Positions 1-8,008 are shown, counted from the stretch's first letter. The stretch: 64,000 nt of DNA from Microbacterium aurantiacum (GCF_002872075.1 NZ_PGGU01000029.1:71435-135434), one strand, 5' to 3'. The notes: generated by a model from the letters alone, not told the origin. Program-made: numbers and translations.

Positions 1-831
1 ACCGTCACGGTCATCGCCTACATCGTGATGCGCGTCGCGATGATCGTGCAATGGCTGCGTGCATCCCGGTCCGCGGGCACAGCGCGCACGGCGACGCTGA
101 TCTACGCTGCGGGCATCGCGGTCGTCCAGGTCTTCTGGGTGGCCTTCCTCTTCGTCCCCGCCGAGACCAAGCCGGCATTCTTCGTCGTGTTCCTCGTCTT
201 CGAGCTCCTCGTGCCGATAATCGCCGAGACGCGCAGTCAAGGAAGGACGCCCTGGCATCCGCATCACATCACCGAGCGTTACAGCCTGTTCACGCTGATC
301 GTGCTCGGCGAGAGCCTGCTCGCCTCCTCCAACGCGATCATCGAGGCGCTCGACGAGGTCGAATCACTCGGACCGCTCATCTCCATCGCGGTGCTCACGC
401 TCGTCGTCACCGCGTCGCTGTGGTGGATCTATTTCTGGCCGCCGCACCACCGCGCCATCACCACCTTCGCGCGCTCGCTGCGATACGGCTACACCCACTT
501 CTTCGTGTTCGCCGCCGCCGCGGCGTTCTCCTCCGGCATCGAGGTCGAGATCGACCGATTGACCGGGCATTCCGAGCTCGATGCAGTCCAGGCCTCCTTC
601 ACCGTCACCGTGCCGATCGCGGTGTTCCTGCTCGGCATCTGGTGGATCGCGATCCGCGACAACGCCGACAGGGTCGTCAACACCGTCATCCCGATCGCTG
701 CCCTGCTGGTGCTGCTCGATCCGCTGCTGCCGACTCCCGTCGTGTTCACGGCGATCGTGCTGGTGGCCGTCGTCGTGCTCCTGGTCGTGCGGCCGCCGGT
801 GGCCCAGGAGGCGGCCAGATCTCAGTCCTGA
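1..831 (+). CDS. LtrA-type (low temperature requirement A) membrane protein, 5' truncated by the window edge
   Basis: The reading frame is open from the first base, so the true start lies to the left; 276 C-terminal residues are visible. The motif HHITERYSLFTLIVLGES is characteristic of LtrA proteins (Pfam LtrA), polytopic membrane proteins of unclear function first linked to growth of Listeria at low temperature. About six hydrophobic segments follow one another to the C terminus, which ends in a short polar tail. In-frame GTG and ATG codons at 25 and 28 fall inside conserved coding sequence and are not credible starts. A perfect stem-loop follows the stop. The family assignment is firm; the substrate or role is unknown. 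Confidence 0.85.
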   Translation, partial: TVTVIAYIVMRVAMIVQWLRASRSAGTARTATLIYAAGIAVVQVFWVAFLFVPAETKPAFFVVFLVFELLVPIIAETRSQGRTPWHPHHITERYSLFTLIVLGESLLASSNAIIEALDEVESLGPLISIAVLTLVVTASLWWIYFWPPHHRAITTFARSLRYGYTHFFVFAAAAAFSSGIEVEIDRLTGHSELDAVQASFTVTVPIAVFLLGIWWIAIRDNADRVVNTVIPIAALLVLLDPLLPTPVVFTAIVLVAVVVLLVVRPPVAQEAARSQS

Positions 832-846
832 GTATCAGAAGGATCA

Positions 847-880
847 CCCCTGCGTATGCCCGAACTCGCATACGCAGGGG
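847..880. terminator. 12-bp perfect hairpin downstream of the ltrA-like gene
   Basis: Two perfectly complementary 12-nt arms (847-858 and 869-880) enclose a 10-nt loop, 16 nt after the ltrA-like stop codon. No T-run follows on either strand, so it is not a classic intrinsic terminator, but hairpins without U-tails are common at gene ends in actinobacteria. It could also act in the leader of the desaturase gene that follows. Confidence 0.6.
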
Positions 881-1042
881 CGTAGCCTGACGTGAAGCCT
901 TCGGCATCCGCCATCGGCTTCTCGCAGCTCCAGGGCTCCGCACGGGAAGGAGAGCATCATCTCCATCACCCAGGTCGCATCGACCACCAGCACACTTGGC
1001 CCGGTACGCCAGACGTACGCGGGTACGGCCGACATCCCGCCC

Positions 1043-2074
1043 ATGGCCCAGGCATTCAAGCAGGTTTCGCAAGTTGTCCGTGAGACCGGGCTTCTGCGCC
1101 GCGCGACCTGGTTCTACATCGCTGTCGCCTCCGGCATCGCCGTCGCCCTCGGCGGTTTGATCACCGGCTTCATCCTGCTCGGCGACAGCTGGTTCCAGCT
1201 GCTCATCGCCGCCGGACTCGGCATCGTGCTCACGCAGATCGCCTTTCTCGGACATGAGGCCGCGCACCGCCAGATCCTGACGTCGGGGCCGGCGAACTTC
1301 AAGCTCGCCCGCATCGTCATCGCCAGCATCGGCATGAGCTACTCCTGGTGGGACTCGAAGCACACCAAGCACCACGGCAACCCGAACCAGGTCGGCAAGG
1401 ACCCCGACATCGAAGTCGACACGATCTCGTTCCTCGAAGAGGATGCCGCGAAGGCCAAGGGCCTGATCAAGCTGATCACCCGCAAGCAGGGGTGGTTCTT
1501 CTTCCCGCTGCTCACGCTCGAGGGGCTGAACCTCCATTACCTCGGCCTGAAGTACCTCATGACGACGAAGAACGTCAAGGGACGCTGGATCGAGCTCAGC
1601 ATCATCGCCGCTCGTTTCGCGCTCATCCTCATCCCGGTGTTCATGATGCTCCCGCTCGGAATGGCGTTCGCCTTCATGGGCGTGCAGTTCGCCGTCTTCG
1701 GCGTGTACATGGGTGCCGCGTTCGCGCCGAACCACAAGGGCATGCCGATCATCGATCCGAACGCCCGCCTCGACTTCTTCTCCAAGCAGGTGCGCACCTC
1801 CCGGAACGTCACCGGTGGATGGCCCACCACCTGGCTGATGGGCGGCCTGAACTACCAGGTCGAGCACCACCTCTTCCCGAACATGCCGCGCCCGCATCTG
1901 TCCAAGGCGCGCGAGATCGTCCGTGACTACTGCGCCGCGAACAACGTACCGTACACCGAGACGACCGTCCTCCAGTCGTACAAGATCGTCATCGAGTACC
2001 TGAACCGCGTGGGCCTCGCCGCGGGCAGCGACCCGTTCGACTGCCCCGCAGCCGGGCAGATGCGCCGGGCGTAA
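1043..2074 (+). CDS. Membrane fatty acid desaturase
   Basis: Di-iron membrane desaturase (Pfam FA_desaturase) that introduces a double bond into acyl chains of membrane lipids. All three histidine clusters are present: GHEAAH, HTKHH and QVEHH. Hydrophobic pairs lie between them, as expected for catalytic loops on the cytoplasmic side. The first canonical start in frame is ATG 1043, but it has no Shine-Dalgarno sequence. The frame is open back to 896 without ATG, GTG or TTG. A strong AAGGAG at 947-952 lies 6 nt before an ATC codon at 959, which would add 28 residues. Translation may therefore begin at a non-canonical ATC, or the base may be a mutation or sequencing error. The family call is firm; the start is not. 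Confidence 0.9.
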   Translation: MAQAFKQVSQVVRETGLLRRATWFYIAVASGIAVALGGLITGFILLGDSWFQLLIAAGLGIVLTQIAFLGHEAAHRQILTSGPANFKLARIVIASIGMSYSWWDSKHTKHHGNPNQVGKDPDIEVDTISFLEEDAAKAKGLIKLITRKQGWFFFPLLTLEGLNLHYLGLKYLMTTKNVKGRWIELSIIAARFALILIPVFMMLPLGMAFAFMGVQFAVFGVYMGAAFAPNHKGMPIIDPNARLDFFSKQVRTSRNVTGGWPTTWLMGGLNYQVEHHLFPNMPRPHLSKAREIVRDYCAANNVPYTETTVLQSYKIVIEYLNRVGLAAGSDPFDCPAAGQMRRA

Positions 2075-2086
2075 CCCCACGCAGAA

Positions 2087-2145
2087 TTCAAAGAGCGCAA
2101 ACGGCTCCATCCCTCGGGGATATCGAGCCGTTTGCGCTCTTTGAA
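2087..2145. terminator. Strong bidirectional terminator hairpin, 21-bp stem
   Basis: Arms 2087-2107 and 2125-2145 are perfectly complementary over 21 bp. The 17-nt loop contains a smaller hairpin (2109-2121, ATCCC/GGGAT). It lies between the convergent desaturase and DivIVA-like genes. The AAAGAG/CTCTTT ends give short A- and U-rich edges, so it can serve both strands. Confidence 0.8.
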
Positions 2146-2169
2146 CGTTAGGCAGTCGTCAGATCGACG

Positions 2170-2205
2170 ACGAAGGCGCGAACGGAAACCCGTTCGCGCC
2201 TTCGT
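2170..2205 (-). terminator. Second hairpin after the DivIVA-like gene
   Basis: Arms 2170-2184 and 2191-2205 form a perfect 15-bp stem with a 6-nt loop, 13 nt beyond the stop codon of the minus-strand coiled-coil gene. Together with the hairpin at 2087-2145 it forms a tandem terminator between convergent genes. Confidence 0.7.
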
Positions 2206-2218
2206 CTGAGAACGGCGT

Positions 2219-3622
2219 TCAGCGCGCTGCGTGCTCTTCGTCGGCCTCGACGACCTCGATGGTGATCTTGTTGTCGACGATGGACTCATCGTCGCTCAGC
2301 TCGTCCTCGAGAGCCTCGTCGCCGAGGAAGTCGTCATCGCCGGCGAGCGGATCCGGAGCGGTGGTCTCTGCCTCGACCGTGTCGTCGGCGTTCGCTGTCG
2401 CGGACGCGCCGGCCACTGTCGGCTCGGGCGCGAGGATGCCGTCGGGGCGGATCAGCTCGCGCACCTCCGACATGAAGCTCGACAGCTGCTGCTGCTGCCA
2501 GCGCAGCTGACGGGTGCGGTCCTCGGCGTCGTGCAGCACGCTCGTCGCGTGCTCCATGACGGTGTCGACGATCTTCTGCGACTTGAGCCGGGCGCGGTCG
2601 AGGGTCTCGCGGGCTCGCACCTGCGTGTCGGCTTCGATCGCCGCGGCCTGCGCGCGCATCAGGCGCTCGTAGTCGTCTGCCTTGCCGGAGATGCGCTGGG
2701 CGTGCTCCAGCGAGGCGGCGACCTGCTCGTTCGCGTCGGTCGTGATGCGCTCGGCGTGCGCCACCGCCTGGTTGTGCAGCACCAGGAACTCCTGCTGCGC
2801 GTCGTCCTGACGGCGCGTGAGCGTCTCCTCGAACTCGAGAACGCGGGCGTTCATCTCGCGGACCTCGCGCTCGGCATCCGCCCGCAGCTGTGTCGTCTCC
2901 CGTGTCACCAGCGAGCGCAGTGCGGCGGCGCCCTTCTCCGCCTCGGTGCGGATCGCGGTGGCCTCCTGAGCGGCCTGCGCGACCTTCTCGTCGGCGTGCG
3001 CTGCTTCGCGCTGGATCCGTGCCTCGTGCGCGGTGTACTCGGTCTCCATCTTCAGGCGCACCTGGTCGGCGTCGCGCTGCGCCTGGGCGGTGATGCGGGT
3101 GGCGTCGGCCTCGGCCTCGGCGCGCTGGGCGGCCACCTCTTCGCGAGCGGCTGCCATCAGCCGGTCGGCCTGCACGGCGGCGTTCTGGATGAGCACGTTG
3201 GCCTGCTCCTCGGCGACCCGGAGGATCGCCTCGAACTGCTGACGCGACGGTGCCTCCGTGCCTTCGGGGCGCGGTGCGTCGACGAGCTCGGAGGTGAGGG
3301 TGCTGACCTGCTGCTCGGCATCGGCGGCCTGCGCCTTGGCGGCGGCGATCTGCGCCTCCAGGGCTTCCTTGACGGCCTGTTCCTCGGCGCGCACGGCCTC
3401 GAGCTCGGAGGCGTGGCGTCCGTTGACGTCTTCGAGGTCGGCCGTGACCTGCTGCAGCTGCTGCCGCAGAGCCGCGAGTGCGGCCTCGACCTCGCCCTTG
3501 TCGTAGCCGCGGAAGCCCACGGTGAACGCGGACTGCTCGCGGGCGTTGCCCTGGGGGTTGCTCTGGACCAGCTGGTCGAAGAAGTCGTCTCCGCGATCGC
3601 CGGTGCCGGGGGAGTCGCTCAT
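2219..3622 (-). CDS. DivIVA-like coiled-coil cell-organisation protein
   Basis: 467 residues. A short polar N terminus leads to the segment FTVGFRGYDKGEVEAAL (about residues 33-49), which resembles the DivIVA N-terminal membrane-targeting motif. Then come more than 300 residues of Ala/Glu/Arg/Gln-rich coiled coil and an acidic tail with repeated Asp-Glu stretches. DivIVA proteins (Wag31 in mycobacteria) recruit growth machinery to curved membrane at poles and septa. The main actinobacterial divIVA normally lies beside ftsZ and the sepF region, which is not here, so this is probably a paralogue. AAGG lies just upstream of the ATG. The function is inferred from architecture only. Confidence 0.75.
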   Translation of the reverse strand: MSDSPGTGDRGDDFFDQLVQSNPQGNAREQSAFTVGFRGYDKGEVEAALAALRQQLQQVTADLEDVNGRHASELEAVRAEEQAVKEALEAQIAAAKAQAADAEQQVSTLTSELVDAPRPEGTEAPSRQQFEAILRVAEEQANVLIQNAAVQADRLMAAAREEVAAQRAEAEADATRITAQAQRDADQVRLKMETEYTAHEARIQREAAHADEKVAQAAQEATAIRTEAEKGAAALRSLVTRETTQLRADAEREVREMNARVLEFEETLTRRQDDAQQEFLVLHNQAVAHAERITTDANEQVAASLEHAQRISGKADDYERLMRAQAAAIEADTQVRARETLDRARLKSQKIVDTVMEHATSVLHDAEDRTRQLRWQQQQLSSFMSEVRELIRPDGILAPEPTVAGASATANADDTVEAETTAPDPLAGDDDFLGDEALEDELSDDESIVDNKITIEVVEADEEHAAR

Positions 3623-3844
3623 GTGCTCAGGCCTTTCTGGGGTAGCCGCATCCGCCGAACTCGGCCCGCCCGGATCAAGCGGCAGGGACGGAGCGATTTC
3701 GCGGGGGCCAGAGGATGTCGTGGGGGAACACCGCCGCGTCGTCCTGCCTGAAGCCGGTCGGAGCGATGGCGCGCACTCAGCTTATCTTCGCGCGCCGGGA
3801 TTCGGGAGGGAGTCTTCCCACGGGCTTGCCGGCTGGAAGCTAGT

Positions 3845-3862
3845 TAGCACTGGTGCTATATT
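3845..3862 (+). promoter_or_regulatory. ArsR-type operator overlapping a leaderless promoter
   Basis: The inverted repeat TAGCAC-TG-GTGCTA (3845-3858) overlaps the -10 hexamer TATATT (3857-3862). The -10 ends 7 nt before the first base of the ATG at 3869, so the transcript should begin at or next to the start codon. Binding of a dimeric ArsR repressor to the dyad would block the promoter, consistent with autorepression. Confidence 0.65.
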
Positions 3863-3868
3863 GCGAAC

Positions 3869-4204
3869 ATGGACGACGCAACCACGGTCTTCGAGGCACT
3901 GGCACATCCGACCCGCCGGCAGATCCTGCAGGACCTGAAAGAGGGTGAGCTCGCCGCCGGTGAGATCGCCGGGCGGTTCGCGGCGACGGGGCCGACCATC
4001 TCGCGCCACCTCCGCGTCCTCCGAAGCGCGGGGCTGATCAGCGAACGGCGCGAGGCGAACCGCATCCTCTACTCGCTCGTCAGCGGGCGGCTCGCGCTCA
4101 CGGTCGGGGACTTCCTCTCCACGGTGTGCCCAGAGCAGATCGTCGTGCGCGAAGTGCGCAAGCGGCGTTCGGCGAATGCGGCGAACAATGGGGCGATCGC
4201 ATGA
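3869..4204 (+). CDS. ArsR-family winged-helix transcriptional regulator
   Basis: 111-residue ArsR/SmtB-type regulator. The HTH region runs from EALAHPTRRQILQDL through TISRHLRVLRSAGLISERR and a short wing. No cysteine-rich metal site is visible; the only Cys is near the C terminus. It therefore resembles the SdpR-like, non-metal branch associated with DUF2071 or SRPBCC partner genes. Its stop overlaps the next gene by 4 nt (ATGA), so the pair is translationally coupled. A palindrome over its own -10 suggests autoregulation. The ligand is unknown. Confidence 0.88.
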   Translation: MDDATTVFEALAHPTRRQILQDLKEGELAAGEIAGRFAATGPTISRHLRVLRSAGLISERREANRILYSLVSGRLALTVGDFLSTVCPEQIVVREVRKRRSANAANNGAIA

Positions 4205-4902
4205 CGCTCGTGCGCGAGGTGCGGGCGCACCTGCGCCGGAGGCTCCTTCTCAGTTATCGACTCGACCCGGTGGTCGCACGTGGGCTGCTCCCCGAGCGGT
4301 TCCGCCCGCAGCTCGTCAACGGATATGCGCTGGCCGGGGTGTGCGTCCTCGGGATCGAGGACATTCGTCCGAGGTGGTTCCGCGGCCGGTGGGGCCTCCG
4401 CTCGGAGAACGCGGCGCACCGGATGGCCGTGGAATGGGACGAGAACGGCGAGATCCACCGCGGCGTGTACATCTTCGAGCGGCACAGTTCCGCGTGGAGC
4501 CCAGTGCTGCTCGGAGGGCGGCTGTTCCCCGGGGTGCATCGGAAGGCGCGGTTCACGATCGACGAGTCCGGCGACAGGTACGCGTTGACGATGGACGCGA
4601 AGGGTGAGAGCCTCGCCGCCGATGTCGAGATCGGCGGCGAGTGGCGCAGTGGCGTCTTCGCCACCGTCGAGGAGGCCTCGGACTTCTACCGCGCCGGCCG
4701 GATCGGCTGGTCGCGACGGCACGACGGCGAGACCTTCGAACCGGTGACGCTCACGTCTGAGGAGTGGTCTGTGGAGGGCGCGCGGATGCTGAGTCTGCGC
4801 TCGTCGTTCTTCGACGCACTGCCGCCCGGTGCGGCCGAGTTCGACAGCGTCGTCGTGATGCGCGACCTGCCGCTGACGCTCTCGGCGCCGCCGCGCCGCT
4901 GA
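4201..4902 (+). CDS. DUF2071-type protein (YqjF-like)
   Basis: 233 residues. The N-terminal pattern LSYRLDPVVARGLLPERFRPQLVNGYALAGVC matches in style the DUF2071/YqjF group, which has an acetoacetate-decarboxylase-like fold; 'substitute for SRPBCC' proteins of this kind often sit next to ArsR regulators. No membrane segment or signal peptide is present, so it is cytoplasmic. ATG 4201 overlaps the ArsR stop by 4 nt. The gene abuts the convergent SDR gene with no gap. No substrate can be proposed from sequence. Confidence 0.7.
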   Translation: MTLVREVRAHLRRRLLLSYRLDPVVARGLLPERFRPQLVNGYALAGVCVLGIEDIRPRWFRGRWGLRSENAAHRMAVEWDENGEIHRGVYIFERHSSAWSPVLLGGRLFPGVHRKARFTIDESGDRYALTMDAKGESLAADVEIGGEWRSGVFATVEEASDFYRAGRIGWSRRHDGETFEPVTLTSEEWSVEGARMLSLRSSFFDALPPGAAEFDSVVVMRDLPLTLSAPPRR

Positions 4903-5496
4903 TCAGTCGAGCCGGAACACCCGACCGGTCTGCACTCCCTCGACCGACTTCGCGAATGCCTGGCCGACGGTGGCGGCCGACACCGGGATGAACCCGGGGA
5001 ACGCGTCGTGGTAGCCGGTGGCCTCCTCGAGCACGGTGGGGCTGACGGCGTTGATGCGGATGCCGCGGGGCAGTTCGGTCGCGGCGGCGAGCACGAACGA
5101 CTCCAGCGCACCGTTCGCCATCGAGGCAGCGGCGCCGGTGGCGATGGGTTCCCGCGCCAGGATGCCGGTGGTGAGGGTGAACGAGCCGCCGTTGGACACG
5201 TAGGGCGTGCCGATGCGGACGACATCGATCTGGGAGAGGACCTTGCCGGCGAACGCCTGGCGGTAGTCGTCGGCTCCCAACTCGGCCAGCGGCTTGAACG
5301 GAACGGATCCCACGGCGACGACGACGGCATCGATCTGGCCGACGGCCTCGAACAGCGCGGCGATCGATGCGGCATCCGTCACGTCCACGCCCGGCGATGT
5401 GGAGCGCCCTGCCGGGATGACGGTGTGGCGGGTCTCGAGTGCGCGGGATGCGCCGACGCCGACGTGTCCGCTCGCGCCGATCAGCAGAATCTTCAT
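4903..5496 (-). CDS. Short-chain dehydrogenase/reductase
   Basis: 197 residues, short for an SDR. The N-terminal dinucleotide site is GASGHVGVG, followed by VTDAASIAALFEAVGQIDAVVVAVG (Asp-binding and NNAG-like region) and a C-terminal RINAVSP motif. The usual YxxxK is not evident; SMANGALESF occupies that place, so catalysis may be atypical. ATG 5496 was chosen over longer starts because of the preceding GAAGGA. Members of this small SDR group are usually annotated only as 'short chain dehydrogenase'. The substrate is unknown. Confidence 0.8.
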   Translation of the reverse strand: MKILLIGASGHVGVGASRALETRHTVIPAGRSTSPGVDVTDAASIAALFEAVGQIDAVVVAVGSVPFKPLAELGADDYRQAFAGKVLSQIDVVRIGTPYVSNGGSFTLTTGILAREPIATGAAASMANGALESFVLAAATELPRGIRINAVSPTVLEEATGYHDAFPGFIPVSAATVGQAFAKSVEGVQTGRVFRLD

Positions 5497-5568
5497 GTGG
5501 TCCTTCTCGTCGGTGCTTCCGGTCGCTCGCTGCAACCGGCGACGAGTCGGAGCTATTCCGGGGTCAGG

Positions 5569-5880
5569 TCAGCCCCGATGGGGGTCCAGGCGGATCCGCC
5601 CGCGGAGGAAAGGCAGCATCGGTGCGCGGTACACGAGGGCCGGCGCGTGGTCGGGCTGCAGCTCGAACTCGGCCTGGCCGAAGCGCCACAGCCGATTGAA
5701 GAGGAACACCCCGATCGTCACGGTGCGATCGGACGGAACCTGCCATGTGCCGAGGCCCCACTGGGTCGGCTGGCCGCGTCCGCCGATGACGAGCGTCGGC
5801 TTGATCCCGGCGTAGAGCGCGAACCACGGCTTGACGAGCGTCAGCTCGATGCGGCGGGAGACCGGGGCGTCATCGCTCAC
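5569..5880 (-). CDS. Hypothetical protein, about 100 residues
   Basis: 103 residues from a GTG start. No transmembrane segment or recognisable domain is visible. The composition is rich in Trp, Phe and Arg (for example KPWFALYAG and LFNRLWRFGQAEF), with some resemblance to small beta-rich proteins. It lies alone between the SDR gene and the tRNA cluster. Coding status rests on typical codon bias and the lack of a better frame. No function is assigned. Confidence 0.55.
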   Translation of the reverse strand: MSDDAPVSRRIELTLVKPWFALYAGIKPTLVIGGRGQPTQWGLGTWQVPSDRTVTIGVFLFNRLWRFGQAEFELQPDHAPALVYRAPMLPFLRGRIRLDPHRG

Positions 5881-6002
5881 TGGTGCGTCGACTCTCGGGC
5901 GATGGATGTCGGGAGGGCAAGTGCCACGTTGTGCTCATTCCTCGCGTGATTCCGGGGGCGGAAACCCGACCGTGCGCTGAACGTTCGATGCCGGCGCCGG
6001 AA

Positions 6003-6042
6003 AAGCAAAACCCCCGCCATGTAGAAGCTAGGCGAGGGTTTC
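6003..6042 (-). terminator. Intrinsic terminator of the tRNA operon
   Basis: On the minus strand an imperfect 11-bp stem (one mismatch; 6031-6041 against 6007-6018) is followed by a T-rich tail containing GTTTTGCTTTT. It lies 27 nt downstream of tRNA-Phe, the last gene of the Glu-Asp-Phe cluster. It is the best canonical rho-independent terminator in the window. Confidence 0.75.
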
Positions 6043-6068
6043 TGGGATGACTGTAATGATCATCCGTG

Positions 6069-6141
6069 TGGCTCCGACGGGCGTCGATCCCGTGACCTCT
6101 CGATTTTCAGTCGAACGCTCTACCAACTGAGCTACAGAGCC
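6069..6141 (-). tRNA. tRNA-Phe (GAA)
   Basis: 73-nt cloverleaf on the minus strand. The acceptor stem is GGCTCTG paired with CGGAGCC (one G-T), the D arm contains AGCTCAGTTGGTAGAGC, the anticodon loop CTGAAAA has anticodon GAA, and the T arm is GGGATCGACGCCC. The discriminator is A. CCA is not encoded. It is the last of three tandem tRNAs. Confidence 0.97.
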
Positions 6142-6208
6142 GCGCGACCGGCGAACCTGTCGCGTCCTAGACGAAGAGCCTCCTCGAAAGAAGGCTCAAC
6201 GCGTGGAG

Positions 6209-6282
6209 CGACCCTGACGGGACTTGAACCCGCGACCTCCGCCGTGACAGGGCGGCACGCTAACCAACTGCGCTACAGGGCC
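6209..6282 (-). tRNA. tRNA-Asp (GTC)
   Basis: 74-nt cloverleaf on the minus strand. The acceptor is GGCCCTG with CAGGGTC, the anticodon stem CCGCC/GGCGG encloses CTGTCAC (anticodon GTC), and the T arm is CGGGTTCAAGTCCCG. The discriminator G is the expected identity base for Asp. It is the middle gene of the Glu-Asp-Phe cluster. Confidence 0.97.
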
Positions 6283-6311
6283 ATACTTGTATTCAATTAT
6301 ATCGGTGTGAG

Positions 6312-6384
6312 TGACCCCAACGGGATTCGAACCCGTGCTACCGCCGTGAAAGGGCGGCGTCCTAGGCCGCTAAACGATGGGGCC
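6312..6384 (-). tRNA. tRNA-Glu (TTC)
   Basis: 73-nt cloverleaf on the minus strand. The acceptor is GGCCCCA with TGGGGTC, the anticodon stem CCGCC/GGCGG encloses CTTTCAC (anticodon TTC), and the T arm is CGGGTTCGAATCCCG. The discriminator is A. It is the first gene of the cluster; the order Glu-Asp-Phe is common in actinobacteria. Confidence 0.97.
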
Positions 6385-6422
6385 GTTGCGCTTCCCAGAG
6401 GAGCACTCCTTGCCGACGCTCA

Positions 6423-6428
6423 AGCATA
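6423..6428 (-). promoter_or_regulatory. Possible -10 of the tRNA operon
   Basis: TATGCT on the minus strand lies 38 nt before tRNA-Glu. A matching -35 at 16-18 nt is poor (TTGCCT is only 11 nt upstream), so this is a weak candidate. The 210 nt between tRNA-Glu and the M23 gene hold nothing else I can recognise. Confidence 0.3.
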
Positions 6429-6595
6429 AACGACGATCGAGGCAAAACGCGAATCGAGGGCGAGTCCACCCCCGAACTGCCCCGAACAGGAGGACGATGA
6501 GAGCGTCACCATGCCACCTCTTCCGCATCCCACCCTGGTGTGGATGTGGTTGTTGTTGTTAGTGTGACATGTGTGAATCCGGCGAAAGGGGCCGC

Positions 6596-7963
6596 GTGAA
6601 CGACAGGAACACGCTGGATGCTGCTGCTGCGGCATCCGCCGAATGCGGGTGCGCGCCCACTCCGGTGGAACGCAAAGCGCTCTGGAATCGCGGATCCATC
6701 AGCCGACGCGGCGTCCTTGGCCTCGGTGCACTCAGCGTCGTCGCGCTCAGCGCGTTCGGCGTCTCATCAGGTGTTTCCGCCGCTCATGCCGCCTCGTACC
6801 CCAGCTGGGACGACGTGCAGGCCGCGATGCAGAACGAGGGCGCCAAGGCTGCCGAAGTCACGCGCATCGAAGGCCTGATCCAGTCGCTGACGCAGAAGGT
6901 CGCCGACGCCCAGGCGGCTGCCAAAGTCGCCGGCGATGAGTTCTACGTCGCGCAGCAGGCCTTCTTCCAGGCCGTCACCGACGCCGAGGAACTGCAGGCC
7001 AAGGCCGACGAGCAGGCCGGCATCGCCGACGAATCGGCCCGCAAGGCCGGTCAGGTCGCCGCTCAGCTCTACCGCAACGGCGGCGACGACACGTCGCTCG
7101 AACTCTTCTTCGCCGGCTCCGCCGCGAACGCCGACCAGCTGCTCACGCGCCTCGGCACGATGGACAAGCTGCTGCAGTACAACCAGTCCATCTATGACGA
7201 CGCCGTCGCCGCCCGCAACTCGTCCCAGTCGCTCAGCGATCAGGCCGTCGTCGCCCGCACCGAGCGCGACCGCCTGCAGCAGGTGGCCGAGCAGAAGATG
7301 ATCGCGGCGCAGCAGGCGGCGCAGGCCGCGCAGGCCGCGCTCGACGAGCAGGCCGCGAACCTCACCACGCTGCAGGGACAGCTCGCTGCGCTGAAGGACG
7401 CCACGGCCACCACGGTCGCCGGCTACCAGGCCGGTGTCGCGGCGCGGGAGGCCGAAGAGCAGGCGCGGAGAGAACGCGAGGCTGCTGAGCGCGAAAACGG
7501 TTCCGGAGGCCAGAACGGCGGCGGTGGCGGTGGCGGTAGCGCTCCTTCGTCGAGCGGCTGGGCCCGCCCGCACGGCGGATTCAAGTCCTCCGACTACGGT
7601 CCCCGCGATTCGCAGTGCGGCTCGCAGGGATGCTCGTCCAGCTTCCACCGCGGCGTCGACCTCGCGAACGGCTGCGGCGCGGCGATCTACGCGGCCTACG
7701 CCGGGACCGTCGACGCGGCCTTCTACAACGGGGGCTACGGCAACTACATCCGCATCCAGCACGGCGGCGGCCTCGCCACCGGCTACGCGCACATCGACTC
7801 GTACGCGGTCGGCTACGGCCAGTGGGTGGAGGCCGGTCAGGTCATCGCCTACGCCGGCAACACCGGCGGCTCGTTCGGCTGCCACCTGCACTTCGAGGTG
7901 TACGAGAACGGCGGCACCATCAACCCCCAGTGGTTCATGGCTGACCGGGGCATCTACTTCTGA
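6596..7963 (+). CDS. Tat-exported coiled-coil M23 peptidase (murein hydrolase or activator)
   Basis: 455 residues from GTG 6596, chosen for the AAAGGGG just upstream; an ATG at 6569 has no ribosome site. Residues 1-65 form a long signal with a twin-arginine motif SRRGVLGLG (RR at 37-38), a hydrophobic core and AHA-A cleavage. Residues 70-280 are Ala/Gln-rich coiled coil, about 305-325 a Gly/Ser linker, and 335-455 an M23 domain with HRGVDLA and HLHFE zinc-ligand motifs, so it is probably active. The layout matches EnvC/NlpD- and RipA-like proteins that open peptidoglycan during division or growth. The unusually long cytoplasmic N-region contains ECGC, of unknown meaning. Confidence 0.88.
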   Translation: MNDRNTLDAAAAASAECGCAPTPVERKALWNRGSISRRGVLGLGALSVVALSAFGVSSGVSAAHAASYPSWDDVQAAMQNEGAKAAEVTRIEGLIQSLTQKVADAQAAAKVAGDEFYVAQQAFFQAVTDAEELQAKADEQAGIADESARKAGQVAAQLYRNGGDDTSLELFFAGSAANADQLLTRLGTMDKLLQYNQSIYDDAVAARNSSQSLSDQAVVARTERDRLQQVAEQKMIAAQQAAQAAQAALDEQAANLTTLQGQLAALKDATATTVAGYQAGVAAREAEEQARREREAAERENGSGGQNGGGGGGGSAPSSSGWARPHGGFKSSDYGPRDSQCGSQGCSSSFHRGVDLANGCGAAIYAAYAGTVDAAFYNGGYGNYIRIQHGGGLATGYAHIDSYAVGYGQWVEAGQVIAYAGNTGGSFGCHLHFEVYENGGTINPQWFMADRGIYF

Positions 7964-8008
7964 GCATCCGCTCGCTGAACACCGCCGGAAAGACCCCCGG
8001 CCGCTGAA

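Noticed and set aside
746-2110. 454-residue minus-strand frame opposite the desaturase
   Set aside because: The plus-strand frame has all three histidine clusters of desaturases; the antisense frame is compositional.
2231-3751. 506-residue plus-strand frame opposite the DivIVA-like gene
   Set aside because: Low-complexity complement of the coiled-coil codons, without a ribosome site; the minus-strand protein has the coherent domain pattern.
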